DNA from: Macrostomum hystrix
Lineage: Eukaryota > Platyhelminthes > Macrostomidae
Length of the DNA stretch: 64,000 nt
Assembly: GCA_950097015.1 (NCBI GenBank)
Contig: CATNEN010000034.1
Coordinates: 5,350,501-5,414,500, forward strand
Reading direction: 5' to 3'
Shown one piece after another: positions 44,374 to 53,259 of this stretch. Every line of letters starts with the position of its first letter. The stretch's first letter is position 1. A program made the position numbers and the translations under genes. The notes beneath the pieces are model-generated. The model was not told the origin of the DNA. It made no database searches and saw only the letters and a list, made by a program, of their open reading frames with translations.

Positions 44374-47300
44374 CCACACTATAGGTGAGAATTCCCTGGT
44401 TAATCAGGCTGCAGGTGTAAGTTCCCAGCTGCAGGTAAGTCACGATGCAATAGCCAGTCAAAGTGTCGGCCGTGTTAAAGAACGCATCGTCATCGTACAC
44501 TGCCAAATTAACCTGCTGTCCAGGATAGTACATGGACTCCAGGACTTCGTTCCATGTAGGATTGAGATGGTCTGAGGCAAAGTTTTATATAAAATTGAAA
44601 GTCAGTTGTCAAGGTGCGGTTGAATTATAATCGACATTCTAATAAACCGTTATCGAAAACTTTACTTAACTCTGATCGGATGTCTGCTCTACTCAACTCT
44701 AATCGATTGTCTACTCAACTCGAATTGATTGCCAACTCAACTCAAATACATTGATTTTATACTTCACAATAATCAAAAACCTACTCAACTCTGATCGATT
44801 GTCTACTCAACTCTAATCGATAACCTACTCAACTCTGATCGGTAACATAATCAACTCTGATCGGTAACCTACTCAACTCTGATCGCCAACCTATTCAACT
44901 CTGATCGATTGTCTACTCAACTCTAATCGATAACCTACTCAACTCTGATCGGTAACCTACTCAACTCTGATCGATAGCCTACTCATCTCTGATCGCCAAC
45001 CTATTCAACTCTGATCGATTGTCTACTCAACTCTGATCGGTAACCTACTCAACTCTGATCGATAACCTACTCAACTCTGATCGGTAACATAATCAACTCT
45101 GATCGGTAACCTACTCATCTCTGATCGACAACCAAGTTAGTTCTGATCGACAACCTACTCAACTCTGATCGATAGCCTACTCAACTCTGATCGACAACCT
45201 ACTCAACTCTGATCGACAACCTACTCATCTCTGATCGATAAACAAGTTAGCTCTGATCGACAACCAAGTTAGCTCTGATCGACAACCTACTCATCTCTGA
45301 TCGACAACCCAGTCAACTCTGATCGACAACCTACTCAACTCTGATCGACAACCTACTCAATTCACGAACCACTAAATTATATTTATTGAAACTTAAAAAA
45401 GCGTGTCGGTTCACTCACTCCAAATGGTGGACGTGTTTGCGCCGCAATTCTGATCGAACGTGGAGGCGACAACCAGTGGGTCAGACCGATCAAAATCGCC
45501 GTCACTGTCCATTAGGTTGCTGGCTGAATAAATGTTGATTCTGAAGGTGCCTGCGAGAAAGTATCAAGGGGCATCAATAACCCAAGATACTTAAAAAGTG
45601 CAACTTTCGATTAACTGGAATGACTTTTTGAGTGAGTTTTTAGTCATTGTGAATGTTGCAATCACCTCCAGCGGCTGATGAAACTGAGTACACCAGAGTC
45701 CCTTGGGTGCTGAGGGCGCACGAGTGACTGCCAACAGATAGTGTCTCTATGCAGTAGCCGAGTCGATCTCTTCGATAATAGGTGCCGTCGTCATCGAAAA
45801 CTTCAAATCGAACTGATCCACTGGGATAATTTACTGGCAGGACATAATTCCAGGTGGGATTTAGCGAGTCTGCGGAGTGAGTGTGCGCGGTAGACTGGGA
45901 ATTATCCCTTCAGAGGATTGCGAATATCCCTTCAAAAGATTTGGAATTATCCCTTCAGAGGATTGGGAATATTCACTTAAAAGGATTGGGAATTATCCCT
46001 TCAGAAGATTGCGAATAACCCCCTCAGAAGAGTAGAAATAATTTCTTCAGAAGATTAAGAAAAGCCCCTATAGAAGCTTGAAAATAATACCTTTAGAAGA
46101 TAGGGAATAATCCCTTTAGAGGATTGAGAATGATCGCAAAATAAGATTGGAATTCGTCCCTCCGGAAGATTTGAAATAATTTCTACAGGTAGAACAAGAA
46201 ATCCCATTGATAGAATAGAAATAATTCACATGTACGAGATTCGTAGAATGTATAAAGTACATTTAAGCGCAAATATCCCATAGCAAATCAGGCAATAAGC
46301 ATGCTCCTCACTATCAATCTTCGGCGTCTGGAGGATAAGCGGCTGGGTGCAAGCGAGAACCGGAGTGGCTCGCATAATGGGATCCGTAGCCTGATTCTCT
46401 CCGGAATCGAGATTGGGCAAACCGGATGCCGACACAGCTCTGATGGTGTAGTAGCTGAGGTAACTGTCTGAAAGCAAACAGGTTGGTGCAGTATGACTTG
46501 GACCACAAGATGCCGAGTTACTTGTGAAAGATGTAACTTTTAACTCGTAGCTAGTACCAAGGAGCGAGGCTTTATAAAATAGCTAGAGTAGGGAGCAGGT
46601 AAGATTAACTAGTAACTAGTAACTAGCAACTCGTAGGGAGTAGCAAGTAACTAGTAAGGAGTAGCAAGTAACTAGTAGGGAGTAGCAAGTAACTAGTAGG
46701 GAGTAGCAAGTAACTAGTAGGGAGTAGCAAGTAACTAGTAGGGAGTAGCTAGTAACTAGTAGGGAGTAGCAAGTAACTAGTAGGGAGTAGCTAGTAAGTA
46801 GTAGGGAGTAGCAAGTAACTAGTAGGGAGTAGCAAGTAACTAGTAGGGAGTAGCAAGTAACTAGTAGGGAGTAGCAAGTAACTAGTAGGGAGTAGCTAGT
46901 AAGTAGTAGGGAGTAGCAAGTAACTAGTAGGGAGTAGCAAGTAACTAGTAGGGAGTAGCAAGTAACTAGTAGGGAGTAGCAAGTAACGAGTAGCACTCAC
47001 TCTGCTGATAGAAGGTGATGAAGCCCTTGCTGTAGCTGGACCTGATCAGCTGGCACTGGCTGTAGCCGTTGAAGTAGACGCTGACCGTGCACTCTCCAAT
47101 CAGCTGATCGGAGCTGCCCGAGTCATAGTCGTAGGCGGTCAGCGTGAAGCTGCCACTGTCCCAGCTAGGGCTAGTCGGACAATTGTAGTTCCAGATGGCG
47201 ATTCTTGAACCGCACTTGCCTGAAATTGATCTTGCACTTTTAGCCTGCTGAAATTTTATTTAGATCCCGCCTTAGGATAAAAGTCTACCAGCGGCTGCAG

Positions 47301-48022
47301 CATAGTGGTACGAGTGTCCCACTTACGACTTTAAGGTCGTGAGTTTGATTCGGTGGACAGGTGCAGTAAATAATAATTATTCTTGTTTTTGATAGAGTTG
47401 ATTGAGTTGGAATTTCATTGAGTTGGGATTTCACTGAGTTGGGATTTCATTGTGTTGGGATTTCATTGAGTTGGGATTTCATTGAGTTGGGATTTCATTG
47501 AGTTGGGATTTCATTGAGTTGGGATTTCATTGAGTTGGGATTTCATTGAGTTGGGATTTCATTGAGTTGGGATTTCATTGAGTTGGGATTTCATTGAGTT
47601 GGGATATCATCGAGTTGGGATTTCATTGAGTTGGGATTTCATTGAGTTGGGATTTCATTGAGTTGGGATTTCATTGAGTTGGGATTTCATTGAGTTGGGA
47701 TTTCATTGAGTTGGGATTTCATCGAGTTGGGATTTCATTGAGTTGGGATTTCATTGAGTTGGAATTTCATTGTGTTGGGATTTCATTGAGTTGGGATTTC
47801 ATTGAGTTGGGATTTCATTGAGTTGGGATTTCACTCACTGGCTATGGTAGGAGTTCTGCACAGAACCTGGCCATCCTTCGTCACCGTGACATATGGATCA
47901 GACGATGTTCCATAATCTTGGCAGTCCAGCTGAACACCGTTCACAATAACCAAGGCAGCCTCAGAGGTGACAATTGACAGGTAGAACATAGCAAGAAGCG
48001 CTAGCTGATTGTTGGAAAACAT
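44374..48022 (-). CDS. Secreted triple C2-like-domain protein, gene B (six exons placed; last exon not found)
   Basis: Exons 48022-47839, 47219-47001, 46467-46312, 45869-45666, 45550-45419 and 44571-44374; all introns phase 1. Signal peptide [20 protein letters not shown], then module 1 ([20 protein letters not shown] with DPYV, joined to [32 protein letters not shown]), module 2 ([18 protein letters not shown] joined to [29 protein letters not shown]), and module 3 ([19 protein letters not shown] joined to [36 protein letters not shown]). About 364 residues to the last placed donor (GTGG before GTAAGT). Ca2+-type acidic residues are kept in all three modules, making B the most canonical copy. 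The terminal exon should be short, as in gene A; none could be set beyond the 2-kb array. Each of introns 1, 2, 3 and 5 carries its own minisatellite. Confidence 0.78.
44645..45362. repeat. 22-bp minisatellite in gene B intron 5
   Basis: About 32 copies of CTACTCAACTCTGATCGATA plus AC, with GTTAGCTCTGATCGACAACC variants. Confidence 0.93.
45895..46190. repeat. Degenerate about 23-bp repeat in gene B intron 3
   Basis: About 12 diverged copies of ATTATCCCTTCAGAGGATTG-type units; clearly older than the neighbouring arrays. Confidence 0.7.
46605..46992. repeat. 21-bp minisatellite in gene B intron 2
   Basis: About 18 copies of AAGTAACTAGTAGGGAGTAG plus C. The array starts within about seven bases of the exon 2 donor. 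Confidence 0.95.
47290..47366 (+). mobile_element. SINE tRNA-like fragment in gene B intron 1
   Basis: CAGCATAGTGGTACGAGTGT (A-box region) and TTTAAGGTCGTGAGTTTGAT (B-box region). It is truncated next to the array. Confidence 0.55.
47395..47834. repeat. 16-bp minisatellite in gene B intron 1
   Basis: About 27 near-identical copies of GAGTTGGGATTTCATT. On the gene strand the first unit starts six bases after the exon 1 donor. Confidence 0.95.
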
Positions 48023-48044
48023 TCCTCAGATTCAGTGGCTAGGC

Positions 48045-48555
48045 TAATTCAATGCAGGAAAACTGTGACTCTAAAGTACTTGTAGATTTTTGACAAGCCT
48101 TCTTTAAGCAGGCGCCCTGTAGCTTTGAAGATGTCAATCATATGGACCTAATTAATATTCACAGTTTTGGGCTCTACTGTCTGTCCTGTTCAGTGCCGCT
48201 GATTGGCCAGGAATCTAATGAACTGTCTATGTTGTTTCTCATCTGGAATGCAACTCATCTAAATGAAAACATTTTCCTAGAAACATAGATTAGCTCTTAA
48301 AAATTCTGAATTGTTTTTTGTTTTGCCTTCACTAACAAAGACTATGAATTAATAAATTTTCTACAGTCAGTCCAATACGAGTATTTGTCACAGCCATTGC
48401 TTACCACTGCCTTTGTCAATAGTGAAATTATTTTTTTACCATTTCCGAGTCAAAGTAACAGGCCCTGAATAATTAGTTAAAGCTTCTAAAAGGAAATCGT
48501 GTTCTCTAAAAATAAACTATCGATTCATTAAAAGGTTCAACGTTTTTAATAATAG
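48045..48555. other. Region between gene B start and gene C 3' side
   Basis: Presumed gene B promoter. A minus-strand frame at about 48620-48560, after an acceptor-like AAATATTTCAG, could encode a terminal exon for gene C ending in STRYL, but this is speculative. Confidence 0.3.
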
Positions 48556-48639
48556 GGCCGATTTTAGAGATACCTTGTCGAATAGGAAAAGCTAATGAGT
48601 GGATTTGAGGAGACTGGCTCGTAGGGCGGATCTGAAATA

Positions 48640-50262
48640 TTTGGGGGCGGATTGATAGAAACTGGGGGCAGATTGATAGAAACTGGAAGGCAGATTGATA
48701 GAAACTGAGGGGCTGATTGTAGAAACTGGAGGGCAGATTGATAGAAACTGTGGGGCGGATTGATAAAAAATGGAGGGCAGATTGATAGAAACTAGTGGCG
48801 GATTGATAGAAACTGGGGGGCGGATTGATAGAAACTGGAGGGCAGATTGATAGAAACTAGTGGCGGATTGATAGAAACTGGAGGGCTGATTGATAGAAAC
48901 TGGAGGCGGATTGATTGAAACTGGAGGGCTGATTGATAGAAACTGGAGGCGGATTGATTGAAACTGGGGGGCGGATTGATAGAAACTGGAGGGCTGATTG
49001 ATAGAAACTGGAGGGCAGATTGTAGAAACTGGAGGGCGGATTGATAGAAACTGGAGGGCAGATTGATAGAAACTGGGGGGCAGATTGATAGAAACTGGAG
49101 GGCAGATTGATAGAAACTGGAGGGCAGATTGATAGAAACTAGTGGCGGATTGATAGAAACTGGGGGGCGGATTGATAGAAACTGGAGGGCAGATTGATAG
49201 AAACTAGTGGCGGATTGATAGAAACTGGAGGGCTGATTGATAGAAACTGGAGGCGGATTGATTGAAACTGGGGGGCGGATTGATAGAAACTGGAGGGCAG
49301 ATTGATAGAAACTAGTGGCGGATTGATAGAAACTGGAGAGCGGATTGATAGAAACTGGGAGGCAGATTGATAGAAACTGGAGGGCAGATTGATAGAAACT
49401 GGAGGGCAGATTGATAGAACCTGGGGGCAGATTGATAGAACCTGGGGGCAGATTGATAGAAACTGGAGGGCTGATTGATAGAAACTGAGGGCTGATTGAT
49501 AGAAACTGGAGGGCAAATTGATAGAAACTGGAGGCGGATTGATAGAAACTGGAGGGCGGATTGATAGAAACTGGAGGGCGGATTGATAGAAACTGGAGGG
49601 CAGATTGATAGAAACTGGGGGCAGATTGATAATAATAATAATAGTAGCAGAAGGGCTGCGGGCAATGGCACATAATTTAGTGACACTAGACCCGCATCTA
49701 GCGAGGAGGCAATTCTGCCCATTTCGCTGACCCCTGAGCCACACGCACACAGATATTCTACGCAGGCATACGCTCACACAGGTGTGTACATCTGCCCTGA
49801 CTTTCTCATCGTCAGGCAGTGTACATTTCACTGTGCCTTGGAGGTTGGCCCACAAGGGCGTAAATTGCACGACAAGCCCCCAAGCCTTCTCTCCGCGGCT
49901 GCGCCCCAAATGAAATGTGGCCTCGCCGTGGAATCGAACTTAGGGACCTTGGTGCGAGAGGCAAACGCGTTAGACTGCTCTGCCACCGACCCCCTGGGGG
50001 GCAGATTGATAGAAACTGGAGGGCAGATTGATAGAAACTAGTGGCGGATTGATAGAAACTGCAGGGCAGATTGATAGAAACTGGAGGGCAGATTGATAGA
50101 AACTGGAGGGCAGATTGATAGAACCTGGGGGCAGATTGATAGAAACTAGTGGCGGATTGATAGAAACTGCAGGGCAGATTGATAGAAACTGGAGGGCAGA
50201 TTGATAGAAACTGGAGGGAAGATTGATAGAACCTGGGGGCAGATTGATAGATCTGCTATCAA
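48640..50262. repeat. 22-bp minisatellite, split by a SINE
   Basis: About 55 copies of GATTGATAGAAACTGGAGGG plus CA, with variants (AACTAGTGGC, AACCTGGGGG). A SINE interrupts it at about 49640-49995. It lies downstream of the recognised gene C exons. Confidence 0.95.
49640..49995 (-). mobile_element. SINE-1 copy, inverted, inside the 22-bp array
   Basis: Reverse-oriented full copy. The head reads TTAGGGACCTTGGTGCGAGA and GGCAAACGCGTTAGACTGCT on the plus strand, and the tail ends in an (ATA)n run at 49630. Sequence is shared with 25237 and 57105. Confidence 0.85.
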
Positions 50263-50489
50263 TCTGATGGGCGGATTCGGTAGAGACTGAGTGGCTTATG
50301 TCTCACTAGGTCTGCAGAAATAAAAGAAACAAAACACAGAAGCAAACTTGATGATACTTTCTGTCTGATCAGTAACGAAAAAGAGTTTATTTTGAAAGCG
50401 AAAAATGGAACTTTGCATTTTTTCCAATATATTTAGAGAACAGAAAACCAGCACATAACTCCTGCATGTAATAAAGATAAATTTCTACT

Positions 50490-51356
50490 TACCAGCTACT
50501 ATACCGTCAAGATCACCAACTGCTTCAGGGAGGTGGAAGCTGAATATCTGTTAGACAAGACTCACTGATGAGCTGATAATCGAGGTAGCCTTTTATTCTG
50601 TCAGATCTAATCAGATCGCATCGGTTGGTGCCTTCCACGTAGGCGCTGACTGTGCACTGGCCTACCAGATCATCACTAGTACTGGAGTCATCGTCATATG
50701 CAGCCAGAGTGAATGTGCCCGAGTTCCACGTAGGACTGTTTGAGCAAGCGTAATTCCAAACTGCTTCAATCGACCCGCATTTGTCTGTGGGGTGGTTGGG
50801 AGTGGCAGAGCGTTTGCCTCGTTCGCCAACGACCCTGAGATAGCAATTTTCGCCATTGAGGGCCAACCTCCAAGACACAGTGAGAGTATACACTGCCTGA
50901 CGATGAGATAGTCAGGACAGATGTACACACCTGTGTGCGTGTGTGCTCAGATGTCAGCGGAATGGGCAGAATCGCCTTCTCGCTGGCTGCCAGTCTAGTG
51001 TCACCAAATGTCACCAAACTGTCAGAGGTAGTGTCTGTGAGTAATTGATCACTAAAAGTACTCGGCCAATAGTTCTTGATAAGTATACTATAGAATGCCT
51101 ACATCAAATGTGTTTTATTGTTTGACTTTATCGATTTCCGAGTGATTGCTATTAAACTATGAAACTTACTATCTAAACTTGGCGTTGAGCACAGCTGCTG
51201 ACCATCCTTGAGCACCTTGACGTACGGATCTATCCTGGAGTTTGAGTCCAGAGTACAATCCAATTGTGTGCCCTTGACAATGATCAGAGTGTCGGCTCGC
51301 ACAGTATGGACAGCTGCTGTCAACGCAGTTAAGAGAAATATTTCAAGGACAGGCAT
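50490..51356 (-). CDS. Secreted C2-like-domain protein, gene C (apparently reduced to one module)
   Basis: Exon 1 51356-51170 (signal peptide MPVLEIFLLTALTAAVHTVR, then ADTLIIVKGTQLDCTLDS, IDPYVKVLKDGQQLC). Exon 2 50784-50566 (NKCGSIEAVWNYACSNSPTW, AAYDDDSSTSDDLVGQC, SAYVEGTNRC). Both end in phase 1. Exons for modules 2 and 3 are absent: the DNA downstream is array and SINE up to gene B. A possible 27-nt third exon (acceptor CCTCCCTGAAGCAG, donor GTAAGT, reading GDLDGIVA) at about 50520-50490 would keep phase 1, but its end is not located. Intron 1 holds a SINE whose 8-bp target-site duplication includes the acceptor. It could be a single-domain secreted protein or a truncated gene. Confidence 0.65.
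50790..51023 (+). mobile_element. SINE-1 copy at the gene C intron 1 acceptor
   Basis: Internally shortened tRNA-like head (GAGTGGCAGAGCGTTTGCCT), then the common body (GACGATGAGATAGTCAGGAC). It is flanked by TGTCTGTG at 50782-50789 and 51024-51031. On the gene strand this duplication is CACAGACA, containing the acceptor CACAG/AC. Confidence 0.8.
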
Positions 51357-51359
51357 TAC

Positions 51360-52025
51360 TTCGACTGCTGTTTTGCTCTATGCTGTATAATGGGACTTTG
51401 GTTGTAAAAGTTGATGAGGCAAACATTGGATCGAAAGCATTTGATAGTCTTACTTTTATGCAAACCCCATCAGTTCCCTGGCTGAAAATATAGGCAGCGG
51501 GGTTACTAAGGCCAACAAATGAGGCCTTAGTAACTTCGGGGTAGAAGAGCCTTAACAGCCCATTCGCAACCGACCGGTGCAGCAAACGAACTGCAACTGC
51601 CCAATTACCTAGTTGCAATTACCTAGTTTGCAGTTATAGACTCAGCCAATATGACAGAAAACTTCTAGAATGACAAAGAATTTTTTTAAGTCTTCAAGAG
51701 CATCTTTCATTGGAAAAGTTTATACGTTTCCCCCATCGTTTGTTGATGCAGATTCCGCTTTTTTCCCATTTCATGAATTTTCCATTCAATTTGGTATTCA
51801 TAGACTGCTTCGGCAGAAAACGCTGGGTCCAGCAGGAGAGACATTCAGGCCCTTTAACTGAAGCAGAAGTTGAGACAGCCGCTCTCCGACTCTTTCAGGG
51901 ATGTAGGCGCATGATTACCTGAGTTACTATTCATAGAAGCACTGAAGGCGGCAACAATGTTCCAACTACAATACCTGTTGCCTGCAGTAGCCTAGTTAAA
52001 TAGAACAATACATGCTCCTGTAGAT
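51360..52025. other. Intergenic DNA between genes C and D
   Basis: No gene recognised; presumed promoter of gene C on the minus strand. Confidence 0.35.
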
Positions 52026-52029
52026 CGGT

Positions 52030-52192
52030 GGATAGAGCTTTGGACTTCTGAGTGAGAGGTAGATAATCTGTAAAAAATCTGTACCTGCGTAAGCTGGCTT
52101 TGACAGTTTGGTGAGTGTGGCTGCCCCCGCCACCAGTCCATGGACTGAGCAACTGTACACAGCCTTTGGAAGCGACGCTCCTAAAAGAGTGC
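52030..52192 (+). mobile_element. SINE-2 copy
   Basis: Head GATCGGTGGATAGAGCTTTG, then the tail phrase CAGTCCATGGACTGAGCAAC, TGTACACAGCC shared with 30811 and 32760. Confidence 0.6.
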
Positions 52193-52199
52193 ATTTAGA

Positions 52200-53010
52200 A
52201 AACGAAATGGGTTATTAAATCTAAAATCTAAAAATGAGAGGCATTGTCAACAAACCTACTCTTCGGCAGGTGTATCTCTGTGATCTGCAAATTAGCCATT
52301 AGCATCCACTGACTCGATGTACAGAGATTCCAAAAAAAATCCCCACCAGGTAGTGTGGTCACTGAAATACGTATCGACCCCATTTGATAGCCAACGGATC
52401 TGGTGCCTCTCCAAACTGCTTCAGAAATCACCACTCAAGATTACTGTCCAGCACAAAATCGAATGACTGTCTTTCCTACCCAAGACGTAGCGATCCGGTT
52501 TTTAGTTGTCAAGATACGTTCAAGAGTTATCGGGAGGTCAGGCCTGTACCCGGCTTTTCGTCGACTGCCTGCTAGCCAAAACTCTCTGTCCTGCTGAAAG
52601 TATTAACCACGATGGGCAAACAGAATGTCCGATTTTCGTGAAAGTCCACCGTTCATGTGGACTAACATTTTCCGCCCTTTACGGTGAACTAACTTTCAAA
52701 CCCGTCCGACGTCAGCATCGTCGATATACGAGATATTCAGCGGTTTTTGTCGAAGACACTGGTGGCTTGGTTGGATATTTTAGGAGATACAGAACAAATG
52801 CCCCCATGGTCTTTGTACTTTTAGCAAAAATGTCTGCAATCACAAGTTTTTTGTCTCTTGACGCAGCAGCGCCTTCAGAACCAGAACCCAAGGCATGCAT
52901 TAAAGTTTTGAGCTTAAGCGCGAAATGGTTTTAAGCGTTTAATGAATTCAGCGAAAATAATAACTCAGGAAAACATTATGCTAAAATCTGGCCTTTGAGC
53001 ACTTCATTGT
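52200..53010. other. Intergenic DNA, origin unclear
   Basis: Open frames exist on both strands (for example 52506-52934 plus). None shows a family motif I recognise; probably old transposon material. Confidence 0.3.
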
Positions 53011-53259
53011 CGGTAGTTTATTTAAGAAGCCCACAGCAGAGAATGCAGTATAGTCGAATTTGACCGCAATGTCATCGTTTTTAGCATTTTCTTTATATAG
53101 CACCTACAGATAATTGCGCACTTAAATGAAGTTTGCATAAATACTTGTAATTTACGCATTGACTTACCAAAGAAAAAAACTAACCTTTGTTTGAATACTT
53201 GTGCTGCAATGTTGATAACTGTAAGGATATTATCGTCAATTGTATTGAGGGCCACTCAC

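Noticed and set aside
1080-47830. CRISPR-like arrays
   Set aside because: Repeats are head-to-tail minisatellites without unique spacers, in a eukaryotic genome.
48792-49909. FLSIRPPVSINPPSSFYQSA repeat frames on the minus strand
   Set aside because: 22-bp array interrupted by a SINE; no splice or start support.
52506-52934. 142-codon plus-strand frame as a gene
   Set aside because: No recognised motif, no splice context, and competing frames on the other strand; could be old transposon sequence.
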